Of a DNA stretch of 13,501 nucleotides, positions 6,230 to 13,211 are shown piece by piece. The stretch lies in assembly GCA_900551555.1 (NCBI GenBank), contig URWC01000037.1, forward strand, positions 1 to 13,501. Reading direction: 5' to 3'. The notes below the pieces were generated by a model. The model was given only the letters and a program-made list of their open reading frames with translations, searched no databases and was not told where the DNA came from. This DNA is from an uncultured Collinsella sp. (GTDB lineage: Bacteria; Actinomycetota; Coriobacteriia; Coriobacteriales; Coriobacteriaceae). The position numbers and the translations under genes were made by a program. Positions within the stretch are counted from its first letter, which is position 1. The number at the start of each line of letters is the position of its first letter.

Positions 6230-7168
6230 TTATCCGCGGAGAAACGCGTATGCGCTCGTTGCTGCTATGGATCCGTCAGAAACGGCGGTCACAACCTGAC
6301 GTAAGCGCTTGGAACGGATGTCGCCAGCAGCAAATAGACCTGGCGTGCGGGTCGCCATAGATTCATCAGTTAGAATGCCGCCATCAGGCGCCAAATCGAC
6401 GAGATGCTCAACAAGCTCGGTATGGGGTTGCGTGCCGGCAAAGACAAAAATGCCAAACGAGCCAGGCTCAAATGACTCGGAATGAATTTCCCCGGATGCA
6501 TTGTCCTTAAAGGCGATCGTCGTTGGCATGGCTTCGCCCGAGAGCTCCACAATACTAGTTTGGTACCTAACTGTAATATTGTCCTTTTCGAGCACCTTCC
6601 GAACAACACCATCAGGCGCACGGAACTGGTCGCGGCGCAGCACGATGGTCACACTGCTGGCGATTTCTGACAAGAACAGGGCTTCCTCGCAGGCGGCATT
6701 GCCGCCACCGATGACAAAGACCTGTTTACCGCGAAAGAACATGCCATCGCACGTCGCGCAATACGAAACACCGCGACCGTGATACGTATCCTCGCCAACA
6801 AAACCAGCAGATCGCGGCGTAGCACCCATGCAAGCGATAACACTCGAGGCCAGCGTATCGCCCATATCATGATGCACCGTAAACAGCGCTGTATCGGCAT
6901 CGTAATCGATACCCGTAACCATGCTCCATGCAACCTGTGCTCCCAGGCCCTCTGCATGTTGCTGAAAACGCTCGCCGAGTTCGGCGCCACTCAAGAGCGG
7001 AATGCCCGGATAGTTCTCGACCTCATTGGTTGTGGCGATCTGCCCTCCCGACATACCCTGTTCAATCACGGTCGTCGTTAGGTTGGAGCGCGCAGCGTAA
7101 ATGGCGGCAGCATAGCCCGCGGGGCCGCCACCGATAATAGCAACATCGATCGGCTGATGGGTAGTCAT
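6230..7168 (-). CDS. trxB: Thioredoxin reductase (NADPH) family flavoprotein
   Basis: FAD enzyme of 312 residues, the normal TrxB length, which passes electrons from NADPH to thioredoxin in the cytoplasm. The FAD Rossmann motif GGGPAG is at 13-18; the redox-active pair is C137-A-T-C140 followed by DG; the NADPH Rossmann motif GGGNAA is at 154-159; and RRDQFR (178-183) supplies arginines that normally grip the NADPH 2'-phosphate, although the usual preceding His is a Leu here. The C-terminal FAD motif GLFAAGDIR and RQVVTAVSDGSIAA are present. The ATG at 7168 has AGGAGGT six bases upstream; the frame is open to 7243 but without a ribosome site. It diverges from the glycosyltransferase gene. No thioredoxin gene is adjacent, so a dedicated partner is unknown. 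Confidence is high for the family, slightly lower for thioredoxin as the substrate. Confidence 0.92.
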   Translation of the reverse strand: MTTHQPIDVAIIGGGPAGYAAAIYAARSNLTTTVIEQGMSGGQIATTNEVENYPGIPLLSGAELGERFQQHAEGLGAQVAWSMVTGIDYDADTALFTVHHDMGDTLASSVIACMGATPRSAGFVGEDTYHGRGVSYCATCDGMFFRGKQVFVIGGGNAACEEALFLSEIASSVTIVLRRDQFRAPDGVVRKVLEKDNITVRYQTSIVELSGEAMPTTIAFKDNASGEIHSESFEPGSFGIFVFAGTQPHTELVEHLVDLAPDGGILTDESMATRTPGLFAAGDIRSKRLRQVVTAVSDGSIAATSAYAFLRG

Positions 7169-7219
7169 GAAGAGACCTCCTGTCGAAAGATTGGCGTTCT
7201 TTGCGCTCATACCCAAATT

Positions 7220-7249
7220 TAGGCAAACGTGACACTCATGCACTACAAT
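7220..7249 (+). promoter_or_regulatory. Candidate promoter of glycosyltransferase gene
   Basis: TAGGCA (7220-7225) and TACAAT (7244-7249) are 18 bases apart, matching the sigma-70 boxes at four and five of six positions. The -10 box lies about 37 bases before the start codon at 7286. A short dyad TCTTTG/CAAAGA (7253-7258, 7264-7269) follows in the leader. Confidence 0.4.
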
Positions 7250-7285
7250 GATTCTTTGCGAAACAAAGATTAAGGGGAGTTATCG

Positions 7286-8582
7286 ATGGATCAAACGCAG
7301 ACGAGCGACGACGCTCCCCTGCTCACGCACAGCACTCCCCAATCGGAGCAAACCACGCTCTTGGCTCAGCAAAAACCTCTCGTGACCATCGTGCACGCCT
7401 CGGTCGGCTCGGGTCACAAGGCCGCTGCAAATGCGATTGCGCAGGCATTCGACCTCATCCGCGGCACCAGCGGCATCCCCGAGGATGTTGAGATTGAAGT
7501 GCTCGATATCCTTGATTTTGGACGTATTAAATTCGACGGCAACAAAACGGCTGCCTCGTTTACCGGCGCCACGCGTCCCATATATGACCTAACCTGGCGA
7601 TACACGTTTACGGGACATCTGCTCTGGGGCGGAGGCACGGCATGGTCACGTATTATGTTCCCTGCCTTCAACGATTATGTCCGCACCCGCAGGCCCATGG
7701 CCGTGGTTGCAACACACATTACGGCAGCCAATGTTGCTGTGGGCGCCCGCGTCATCACGGGTATCGATTACCCGGTCATCTGCGTACCAACAGACTATGA
7801 AGTCGAAGGCTTTTGGCCCCACAAGGACACCGACCTGTTCTGCGTAGCCAACGAATTTATGGCCGAGACACTTCGCCCCCGTAAAGTTCCCGAGACCAAA
7901 ATCCGCATCACAGGCATCCCCATTCGCGCCGGGTTTGATACGGACTACAATCGCGAGGAAGAACTCGAGAAGTTCAATCTCCCCGCTGACAAGACCGTTG
8001 TGTTGGTGATGGCCGGTGCCAGTTTGCCTCAACCGTACGTTCGCTTTCGCGCGGAGATGGACCGCACACTCCCCTTCCTGCGCAGCTTTGAGGACATGCA
8101 TTTTGTCTTTTTGCCGGGCAAGGATAAGGAATACGCCACCCAAGACGCTCTTCGACGCCATGAAGCTCGAAAACGTCACGGTTCTGGACTACGTGGACGA
8201 CATGGCGGCCCTCATGCACGGCTGCGACCTGGCAATCCTCAAATCAGGCGGACTCACGGTCACCGAGTGCCTGTGCGCTCATCTGCCGATGATCCTGCTG
8301 GGCAAATCATACGGTCAGGAAAAGGCCAACACCACAATGCTCGCCGGCATGGGCGCCAGCATGCATGTCACCACCGCACGAGAACTCATCGTGACGCTTC
8401 GTCACCTGCACGACCACCCTGAGTCGCTCAAAGCCCTACTCATCAACGGCGAAGTACTACGCCGTCCACGCGCAGCGGAGGACATCGCCATCGCAACCAT
8501 GGAGCTCGTAGGCAAACCCCAAAAGCGCAAACGAGCCTTCTGCCGCTTCTACTGGGGCGATAAACCCGCGCATATTCGCTAG
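7286..8582 (+). pseudogene. MGDG synthase/UgtP-type glycosyltransferase, frameshifted
   Basis: The enzyme family adds glucose or galactose from a UDP-sugar to diacylglycerol on the inner membrane face. From the ATG at 7286 (AGGGGAG upstream) the protein shows the MGDG-synthase N-domain: VTIVHASVGSGHKAAANAIAQAF, then GITGI-like and VPTDYEVEGFW segments, up to MHFVFLPGKDKEYAT near 8140. The reading then has to move one base forward: the GT28-like C-domain (LENVTVLDYVDDM, LAILKSGGLTVTECLCAHLPMI, GQEKANTTML) is encoded in another frame that ends at 8582. The original frame instead runs through arginine-rich nonsense to 8422, giving 378 residues without the sugar-nucleotide site. Skipping one base gives about 431 residues, a normal size. 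The break could be a true mutation or a sequencing error. Family assignment is firm; sugar and product are not. Confidence 0.85.
8125..8150 (+). other. Site of one-base frameshift in glycosyltransferase
   Basis: In-frame sense is good up to GKDKEYAT (ending 8140) and resumes in the next frame as KTLFDAMKLENV (from 8142). One extra C in the CCC at 8139-8141 would explain it; loss of two bases nearby would do so equally. The run is only three bases long, so ordinary homopolymer slippage is not strongly favoured. Confidence 0.75.
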
Positions 8583-8741
8583 GGTCTTAATGTCCGCTAG
8601 CCTGCGGGAGGCCCTATATATCATCCCGTGCTCAAACATTCTCGCTTCGCTGCGAAACTGCGCGCGGAAGTTACACCCCGGCCCGCCTGGGAGACCTCCT
8701 GCGCGCAATCAACCCGTCATTAAAACAGAATAAAAGTTGGT

Positions 8742-8775
8742 GAGGCCCTGGCCGTTTGGCCAGGGCCTCGTTTTG
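8742..8775. terminator. Bidirectional terminator between glycosyltransferase and LysR
   Basis: GAGGCCCTGGCC (8742-8753) and GGCCAGGGCCTC (8758-8769) form a perfect 12-bp GC-rich stem with a GTTT loop. The plus strand continues GTTTTGT. On the minus strand the stem is followed by ACCAACTTTTA, a poorer but usable tail, so it may serve both converging genes. The 159 bases before it (8583-8741) hold no gene I can support. Confidence 0.82.
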
Positions 8776-8785
8776 TAAGGATGAA

Positions 8786-9664
8786 CTAGTTGAGGAGTTG
8801 GGCCATGGCGTTGACGAATTTTTGTACTTGGAGGGTTGGCTCGAGCGGGTAGTGCAGAAAGACCGGCACCTCGCGGCCGCACAGGAACGGTACGCCCACA
8901 AAGGCCGGGTGCACCCCCGACCACGCTCCGCAGGTGAGCACCGCGTCGCCCTTTTCCTCCGCCTCGTTAAAGAGCGCGAAGTCGAAGCTGTCTACGTCGA
9001 TCACGTCCACACCGCCGTCGGCCAAAAGGTCGATGCGCAGGCTGTCCATGGCATCGTTGCCGTGGCGGAGCACGCGCAGGCGCATGCCCTCCAAGTCGGC
9101 AACCGTGATGCGCGTCTTGCGCGCCAGCGGGCTCGTGCGCGGCAGGTCGATATAAAACGGCACGTTGACAATGCGGAGCTTTTGGCAGGCATCACCCCAG
9201 CGTGGGGTAGAAAAACTCGACTGCACCACATCGACCTCGCGGCCCAAACCGCGCATGACGGTCTCGCGCTCGTCGTAGAGGTCGCTTACCGGCACGATCT
9301 CAAATCGCAGCGACGGCTCCAGATCGTGGATGCCCGTCCACATCGATAGCGTTTGGCGCCCCGGACACATCATCGACACGCCCAGACGCACGGCCCCGCC
9401 ATCGCCCGCCGCGCGTCGGGCACGGCGCAGCGCGTCCTCGGACTGCCGCATAATCGAGCGCGCATCGTCCACCAGCAGAGCACCCGCCGGCGTCACCTTG
9501 ACGCCCGAGTGCGAGCGCTCGAACAACGTGATGCCAAACTCGGCCTCGAAGCCCGACACCTGCTTGACGAGCGCCGGCGTCGACACGCGCAGCTTTGCCG
9601 CGGCGCGCGAGAAGCTTCCCAGCTCCGCGGCGGCCGAAATAGCCTCAAGTCGTCGATCGTACAC
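8786..9664 (-). CDS. LysR-family transcriptional regulator
   Basis: A 292-residue regulator. Residues 3-62 form the LysR winged helix-turn-helix (RRLEAISAAAELGSFSRAA, then STPALVKQVSGFEAEFG, LFERSHSGVKVTPAG), with the linker helix after it. From about residue 85 begins the two-lobed effector domain (VRLGVSMMCPG, EIVPVSDLYDE). I chose the GTG at 9664 because GGAGAG stands five bases before it; a GTG at 9697 would add eleven basic residues and has no clear ribosome site. It is transcribed divergently from the SDR gene 233 bases away, the classical layout in which a LysR protein controls the neighbouring operon and itself from the shared gap. The inducer is probably the substrate of the SDR/MFS/MocA unit or an intermediate; this is inference. 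The LysR call is secure. Confidence 0.92.
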   Translation of the reverse strand: MYDRRLEAISAAAELGSFSRAAAKLRVSTPALVKQVSGFEAEFGITLFERSHSGVKVTPAGALLVDDARSIMRQSEDALRRARRAAGDGGAVRLGVSMMCPGRQTLSMWTGIHDLEPSLRFEIVPVSDLYDERETVMRGLGREVDVVQSSFSTPRWGDACQKLRIVNVPFYIDLPRTSPLARKTRITVADLEGMRLRVLRHGNDAMDSLRIDLLADGGVDVIDVDSFDFALFNEAEEKGDAVLTCGAWSGVHPAFVGVPFLCGREVPVFLHYPLEPTLQVQKFVNAMAQLLN

Positions 9665-9799
9665 GTCATCTCTCCGTTTTCGCACGTACGGCCACACGGT
9701 GCCGCAGGGGGTCGTTTTCGCAGGTCACATGCTCAATCGAATACAAATCGCATCAAGCGGTGTAAACCTACGGTTAACGCCATTCTAACAAATATGCAA

Positions 9800-9828
9800 T
9801 TCACCTGCGCAAACGCAAAGCATACGAT
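9800..9828 (+). promoter_or_regulatory. Possible promoter of SDR-MFS-MocA operon
   Basis: TTCACC (9800-9805) and TACGAT (9823-9828) are 17 bases apart and match sigma-70 boxes at four of six positions each. Weak boxes are common in promoters that need a LysR activator. It lies in the LysR-SDR gap, about 70 bases before the SDR start. Confidence 0.3.
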
Positions 9829-9844
9829 AACCAGCGAAAACCAC

Positions 9845-9871
9845 GTGGGTCGGTTAATGGGAGCGACCCAC
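9845..9871 (+). promoter_or_regulatory. Leader hairpin before SDR gene
   Basis: GTGGGTCG (9845-9852) pairs perfectly with CGACCCAC (9864-9871) across an 11-base loop. It ends 26 bases before the SDR start codon, upstream of the ribosome site. It could stabilise or regulate the mRNA, or be a DNA operator dyad. Confidence 0.5.
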
Positions 9872-9897
9872 CGGGAGGCACAAGAAGGGAAGTTCCT

Positions 9898-10779
9898 ATG
9901 AGCAATTGGCTTAAGCTCGAGGGCGATGTCTGCGCCGTGACTGGCGCGCTCGGCGGTATGGGCGCCGAGATCTGCCGCGAGTTCGCCCGCAATGGCGCCA
10001 ACGTCGTCATGCTCGACCTGGACGAGGAAAAGGTCAAGGCCGCAGCCGCCGACCTCGCCGCCGAGTTTGGCATCCACGCCGAGGGCTACAAGATGAACGC
10101 CACCGACGAGGCCGAGGTTCAGGCCGCCGTCGATGCCACCATCGCCGACTTCGGCCGCGTCGACGTTCTCGTCAACACCGCCGGCATCCTGCGCTTCGCA
10201 GCCATGGAAGACCTGCCGTTGAGCGACTGGGAGCAGGTGCTCAACGTCAACCTCACCGGTTACTTCATCACCTCGCAGCGCTTTGGTCGCGAGATGATCA
10301 AGGCCGGCCAGGGTCGCCTGGTGCACATCTCGACCGTCGCCAGCCACTCCCCCGAGACGTTCTCGGGCGTGTACAGCTCCACCAAGGCCGGCGTGAACAT
10401 GATGTCCAAGATGCTCGCCGCCGAGTGGGGCCCCTACGGCGTCCGCTCCAACTGCGTCGAACCCTGCTTCGTTAAGACCCCGATGTCGGCCAACTTCTAC
10501 GCCGACCCCGAGGTCGAAAAGAGCCGCAGCCGTCTGATCGCCACGCGCCGCATCGGCGAGGTCAGCGATATCGCCAACGCCGTCATGTTCCTGGCGTCCA
10601 CGCGCTCGGACTTCACCACCGGCGACGCCATCAAGGTCGACGGCGGCTTCTCCAACATGATGGGCGACCTCACCGCCAAGCCCGGCGGCCGTCGCGCCTA
10701 TGCCGACAACTACCTTAAGAACAAGGGTGTCGAGCTCTGGTCCGATGAGTCCGGCGTCGCCAAGCCGACTGACCAGTAA
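9898..10779 (+). CDS. SDR-family NAD(P)-dependent oxidoreductase
   Basis: Short-chain dehydrogenase of 293 residues that oxidises an alcohol or reduces a ketone. The cofactor motif TGALGGMG is at 15-22; D40 at the end of the second strand favours NAD over NADP; NTAG is at 93-96; the active-site YSSTK gives Y159 and K163. Thirteen residues before Y159, where the catalytic Ser usually stands, is T146, with S145 beside it (HISTVAS). A PCFVKTP segment and VDGGFSNM near the end of the core follow. The tail beyond the core (about 38 residues, AKPGGRRAYADNYLKNKG...) is longer than in typical 250-residue members. The ATG at 9898 has AAGGGAAG upstream. It is the first gene of the LysR-linked operon, 65 bases before the transporter. 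Polyol or sugar-acid dehydrogenases look alike; the substrate is unknown. Confidence 0.9.
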   Translation: MSNWLKLEGDVCAVTGALGGMGAEICREFARNGANVVMLDLDEEKVKAAAADLAAEFGIHAEGYKMNATDEAEVQAAVDATIADFGRVDVLVNTAGILRFAAMEDLPLSDWEQVLNVNLTGYFITSQRFGREMIKAGQGRLVHISTVASHSPETFSGVYSSTKAGVNMMSKMLAAEWGPYGVRSNCVEPCFVKTPMSANFYADPEVEKSRSRLIATRRIGEVSDIANAVMFLASTRSDFTTGDAIKVDGGFSNMMGDLTAKPGGRRAYADNYLKNKGVELWSDESGVAKPTDQ

Positions 10780-10844
10780 ACCAACCTAACAGGGAGGCCC
10801 GCGAATACGCCTACTCCTCCCCCGTATCGATTAGAAAGAGTCCA

Positions 10845-12101
10845 ATGGCTTCCACCAACTCCAACAAGGGTCGCGCCGTCGTGCTTTCCGCCGCGTGCGT
10901 CACCATGTTCTTCATCAGCTCCATCGCGCTGTATTCCGTCGTGAGCAAGAACCTGCTCGCCGTCTACCCCGAGTGGTCCAGCGCTCTTACCTGGGCCTTC
11001 CCGGTCTTTCAGACCATCATGGCCGCGACGGGCATCTTCGCCGGCCGCATCTCCGATAAGATCGGCCCGCGCAACGTCGTGATCGCCGCCGCCGTGTGCT
11101 ACGGCCTGGGCTGGTTCATGTCCGGCACCGTCACCGAGCCGTGGCAGTTCTACCTGTGGTTCTCGCTCGTCGCCGCCATCGGCAACGGCCTGGGCTACAA
11201 CCCGGCGCTCACCACCGGCCAAAAGTGGTTCATCGACAAGAAGGGTCTCGCCTCCGGCATCACCCTCGCCGCTTCGACCGCCGGCCCCGCTGTACTGTCC
11301 CCAGTGCTCGCCTCGCTGCTCATCCCGAGCCTGGGCATCTTTGGCGCCCTCAAGGCACTCGGCGTCATCTTCTTTGTGACGATCGCCGCCTCCGCCCTGT
11401 TCCTGAAGGCCCCTGAGGCCGGTTGGCTGCCCGAGGGCTTCGAGGCCCCCAAGGGCGGCGCGCATGCCGGCACCTTCGGCGACCTCACCCCGGGCGAGAT
11501 GGTCAAGACCCCGCGCTTCTGGGTCCTCATCGTCACCTTCGCCTTTGCCGCCACCGCGGGCACCCTGCTCGTGGGCAAGGTTGCCTCCATCGCCGCCGTC
11601 CAGCTCTTCGCCGACCCCACGAGCGCCGCGGCCGTCGCCCTCGGCGGTGTGGTGGTCTCCGTCAACACCTGCGCCAACTTGGTTGGCCGCCTGTCCTTTG
11701 GCCAGATCATCGACAAGCTCGGTGCCTACAAGTCGCTGCTCATCAGCCTTGTCGTCACCATCGTCGCGCTCGTCATCATGTCGATGAGCTTTACGCAGAG
11801 CATGTTCTTCGTGGCGCTCGCCCTACTCGGCTTTAGCTTTGGCGCCCTGCTCGTCATCTACCCGCCGCTCACCGGTGGCGCCTTCGGCACCAGCAACATC
11901 GGCGTCAACTACGGCATCATGTTCCTGGGCTACGCCGCTTCCACCTGGATCAGCCAGCCCATCACCGCCGTGCTGTATCACGCCGAGGCCGGCAGCGCCG
12001 CCTACCAGCAGTCCTTCTACGGCGCCATCGTGATCGCCGCCATCGCCGTCGTGCTCACCGTCTACATGATGGTCTCCGACAGCAAGAAGAGGTCCGCCTA
12101 G
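10845..12101 (+). CDS. MFS transporter, OFA (oxalate/formate antiporter) family-like
   Basis: Inner-membrane carrier of 418 residues with about twelve hydrophobic segments. The MFS motif A, GRISDKIGPR, is at 67-76 between TM2 and TM3. The OFA-type segment FGTSNIGVNYG (347-357) lies before TM11, and the middle loop (EGFEAPKGGAHAG...) separates the two six-helix halves. OFA carriers exchange or import small carboxylates. At the position shortly after NYG where, as I recall, the oxalate transporter OxlT carries a key Lys, there is a Tyr (Y363), so oxalate itself is unlikely; this alignment is from memory. The ATG at 10845 has AGAAAGAG upstream. The gene sits between two dehydrogenase genes, so it probably imports their substrate. 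Codons end very often in C, suggesting strong expression. The MFS call is certain, OFA quite likely, the substrate unknown. Confidence 0.9.
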   Translation: MASTNSNKGRAVVLSAACVTMFFISSIALYSVVSKNLLAVYPEWSSALTWAFPVFQTIMAATGIFAGRISDKIGPRNVVIAAAVCYGLGWFMSGTVTEPWQFYLWFSLVAAIGNGLGYNPALTTGQKWFIDKKGLASGITLAASTAGPAVLSPVLASLLIPSLGIFGALKALGVIFFVTIAASALFLKAPEAGWLPEGFEAPKGGAHAGTFGDLTPGEMVKTPRFWVLIVTFAFAATAGTLLVGKVASIAAVQLFADPTSAAAVALGGVVVSVNTCANLVGRLSFGQIIDKLGAYKSLLISLVVTIVALVIMSMSFTQSMFFVALALLGFSFGALLVIYPPLTGGAFGTSNIGVNYGIMFLGYAASTWISQPITAVLYHAEAGSAAYQQSFYGAIVIAAIAVVLTVYMMVSDSKKRSA

Positions 12102-12109
12102 TTTTACCG

Positions 12110-12140
12110 ATGCGACAAAGGGACAGCCCCTTTGTCGCAT
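12110..12140. repeat. Perfect 13-bp inverted repeat between MFS and MocA genes
   Basis: ATGCGACAAAGGG (12110-12122) is matched by CCCTTTGTCGCAT (12128-12140) around ACAGC. No T-tract follows, so it is not a standard terminator. It sits inside the operon, nine bases after the MFS stop. From general experience similar GACAAAGGGAC-type hairpins recur in gut Firmicutes and coriobacteria as REP-like repeats; I cannot verify that here. In mRNA it could protect the upstream transcript from 3' decay. Confidence 0.85.
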
Positions 12141-12170
12141 TCCACCGGTCACCAGTATTAAGGAGTCGAA

Positions 12171-13211
12171 ATGTCTGAGCTCAACCCCGTCCGCATTGCC
12201 GTTATCGGCGCCGGCGCCATGGGACGCAACCACATCCGCTTTGTCACCGAGGAGCCCGAGGCCGAGCTCGTCGCCATCGCCGACGCCTTTGAGGGCGCCC
12301 GCGCCACGGCAGAGGCCGCCGGCGTGCCGTTTTATACCGATCCCGCCCAGATGATGGACGAGGTCAAGCCCGAGGCCGTCATCATCGCCACCCCCAACGA
12401 CCTGCACCTGGGCGTTGCTCGCGAGGCTGTGAAGCGCAACATCGTGCCGCTAGTCGAAAAGCCGATCTCCAACGACCTCGAGGATGCCCAGGCCTTCGCC
12501 GCCGAGGCCGAGACCGCCGGCGTGCCCGTGCTCGTGGGTCAGCACCGTCGCCACAACCCCTTCGTCAACAAGGCCAAGGAGATCATCGAGTCCGGCGAGC
12601 TGGGCAAGCTCACCGTGTCGAGCTTCCACTACATGATCTATAAGAACGACGAGTATTTCGATGTCGAGTGGCGCCGCAAGAAGGGTGCCGGCCCGATCCT
12701 GGTCAACCTGGTGCACGACGTCGACCTGCTCCGCTACCTGCTGGGCGAGCCCGTTGCCGTCCAGGGTATGCAGTCCAGCGCCGCCCGCGGTTTTGAGACC
12801 GAGGACTCCGCCGTGGTCAACGTCCGTTTTGCCGATGGCGCGCTCGCAAGCATGACCATCTCCGACGCCACCGCCAGCCCCTGGAACTGGGAGGCAACCG
12901 CTCGCGAGGATCCGCAGTACCGTCCCTTCGACGCCGACGCCTACTTTATCGGCGGCACTAAGGGCGCCCTGTCGCTGCCCCGCCTGCACCAGTTCTCCTA
13001 CGACGGCGCCTCTAACTGGCACAAGCCGCTGCAGATGGAGATTCCGGCCGTCGACCCGGCACTGCCGCACAAGATGCAGCTCAAGCACTTTGTGAAGGTT
13101 GTCCGCCGCGAGGTCGAGCCCGTCGTGACCCCCGCCGATAACGTCAAGACGCTCACGCTTCTCAACGCCATCAAGGAGGCCGCCGAGACCGGCCAGCTCG
13201 TCGAGCTGTAA
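12171..13211 (+). CDS. Gfo/Idh/MocA family oxidoreductase
   Basis: A 346-residue NAD(P)-dependent sugar, cyclitol or sugar-acid dehydrogenase. The N-terminal Rossmann fold has GAGAMG at 13-18. The family signature EKP is at 96-98 (VEKPIS), with K97 expected to act in catalysis. The C-terminal alpha/beta domain contains GAGPILVNLVHDVDLLRYL, with H182 and D183 in the active site position where this family uses a conserved His. QHRRHNPF after the second domain start is also typical. The ATG at 12171 has AAGGAG upstream with good spacing. Third gene of the SDR-MFS operon, followed by the terminator at 13284-13318. Such enzymes oxidise a hydroxyl next to a carbonyl or on a ring; paired with an SDR this suggests a two-step oxidation or an epimerisation through a keto intermediate, an inference. 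The family is certain; the substrate is not. Confidence 0.92.
   Translation: MSELNPVRIAVIGAGAMGRNHIRFVTEEPEAELVAIADAFEGARATAEAAGVPFYTDPAQMMDEVKPEAVIIATPNDLHLGVAREAVKRNIVPLVEKPISNDLEDAQAFAAEAETAGVPVLVGQHRRHNPFVNKAKEIIESGELGKLTVSSFHYMIYKNDEYFDVEWRRKKGAGPILVNLVHDVDLLRYLLGEPVAVQGMQSSAARGFETEDSAVVNVRFADGALASMTISDATASPWNWEATAREDPQYRPFDADAYFIGGTKGALSLPRLHQFSYDGASNWHKPLQMEIPAVDPALPHKMQLKHFVKVVRREVEPVVTPADNVKTLTLLNAIKEAAETGQLVEL

Noticed and set aside
8125..8150. Programmed +1 frameshift in the glycosyltransferase
   Set aside because: No stop codon, known slippery codon pair or Shine-Dalgarno-like stimulator is at the site; a mutation or sequence error is simpler.
8756..9349. Plus-strand open frame of 197 codons
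   Set aside because: Antisense to the LysR gene, rich in His/Arg/Ala, and it starts inside a terminator stem.
10792..10821. GGGAGG/CCTCCC hairpin between SDR and MFS genes
   Set aside because: Only six pairs with a long loop and no T-run; common by chance in GC-rich spacers.
10710..11465. Minus-strand open frame of 251 codons
   Set aside because: Antisense to the MFS gene; Gly/Asp/Glu-rich composition typical of the reverse of C-ending codons.
12110..12140. Terminator after the MFS gene
   Set aside because: The stem is perfect but no T-run follows, and the next gene starts 30 bases later in the same direction.
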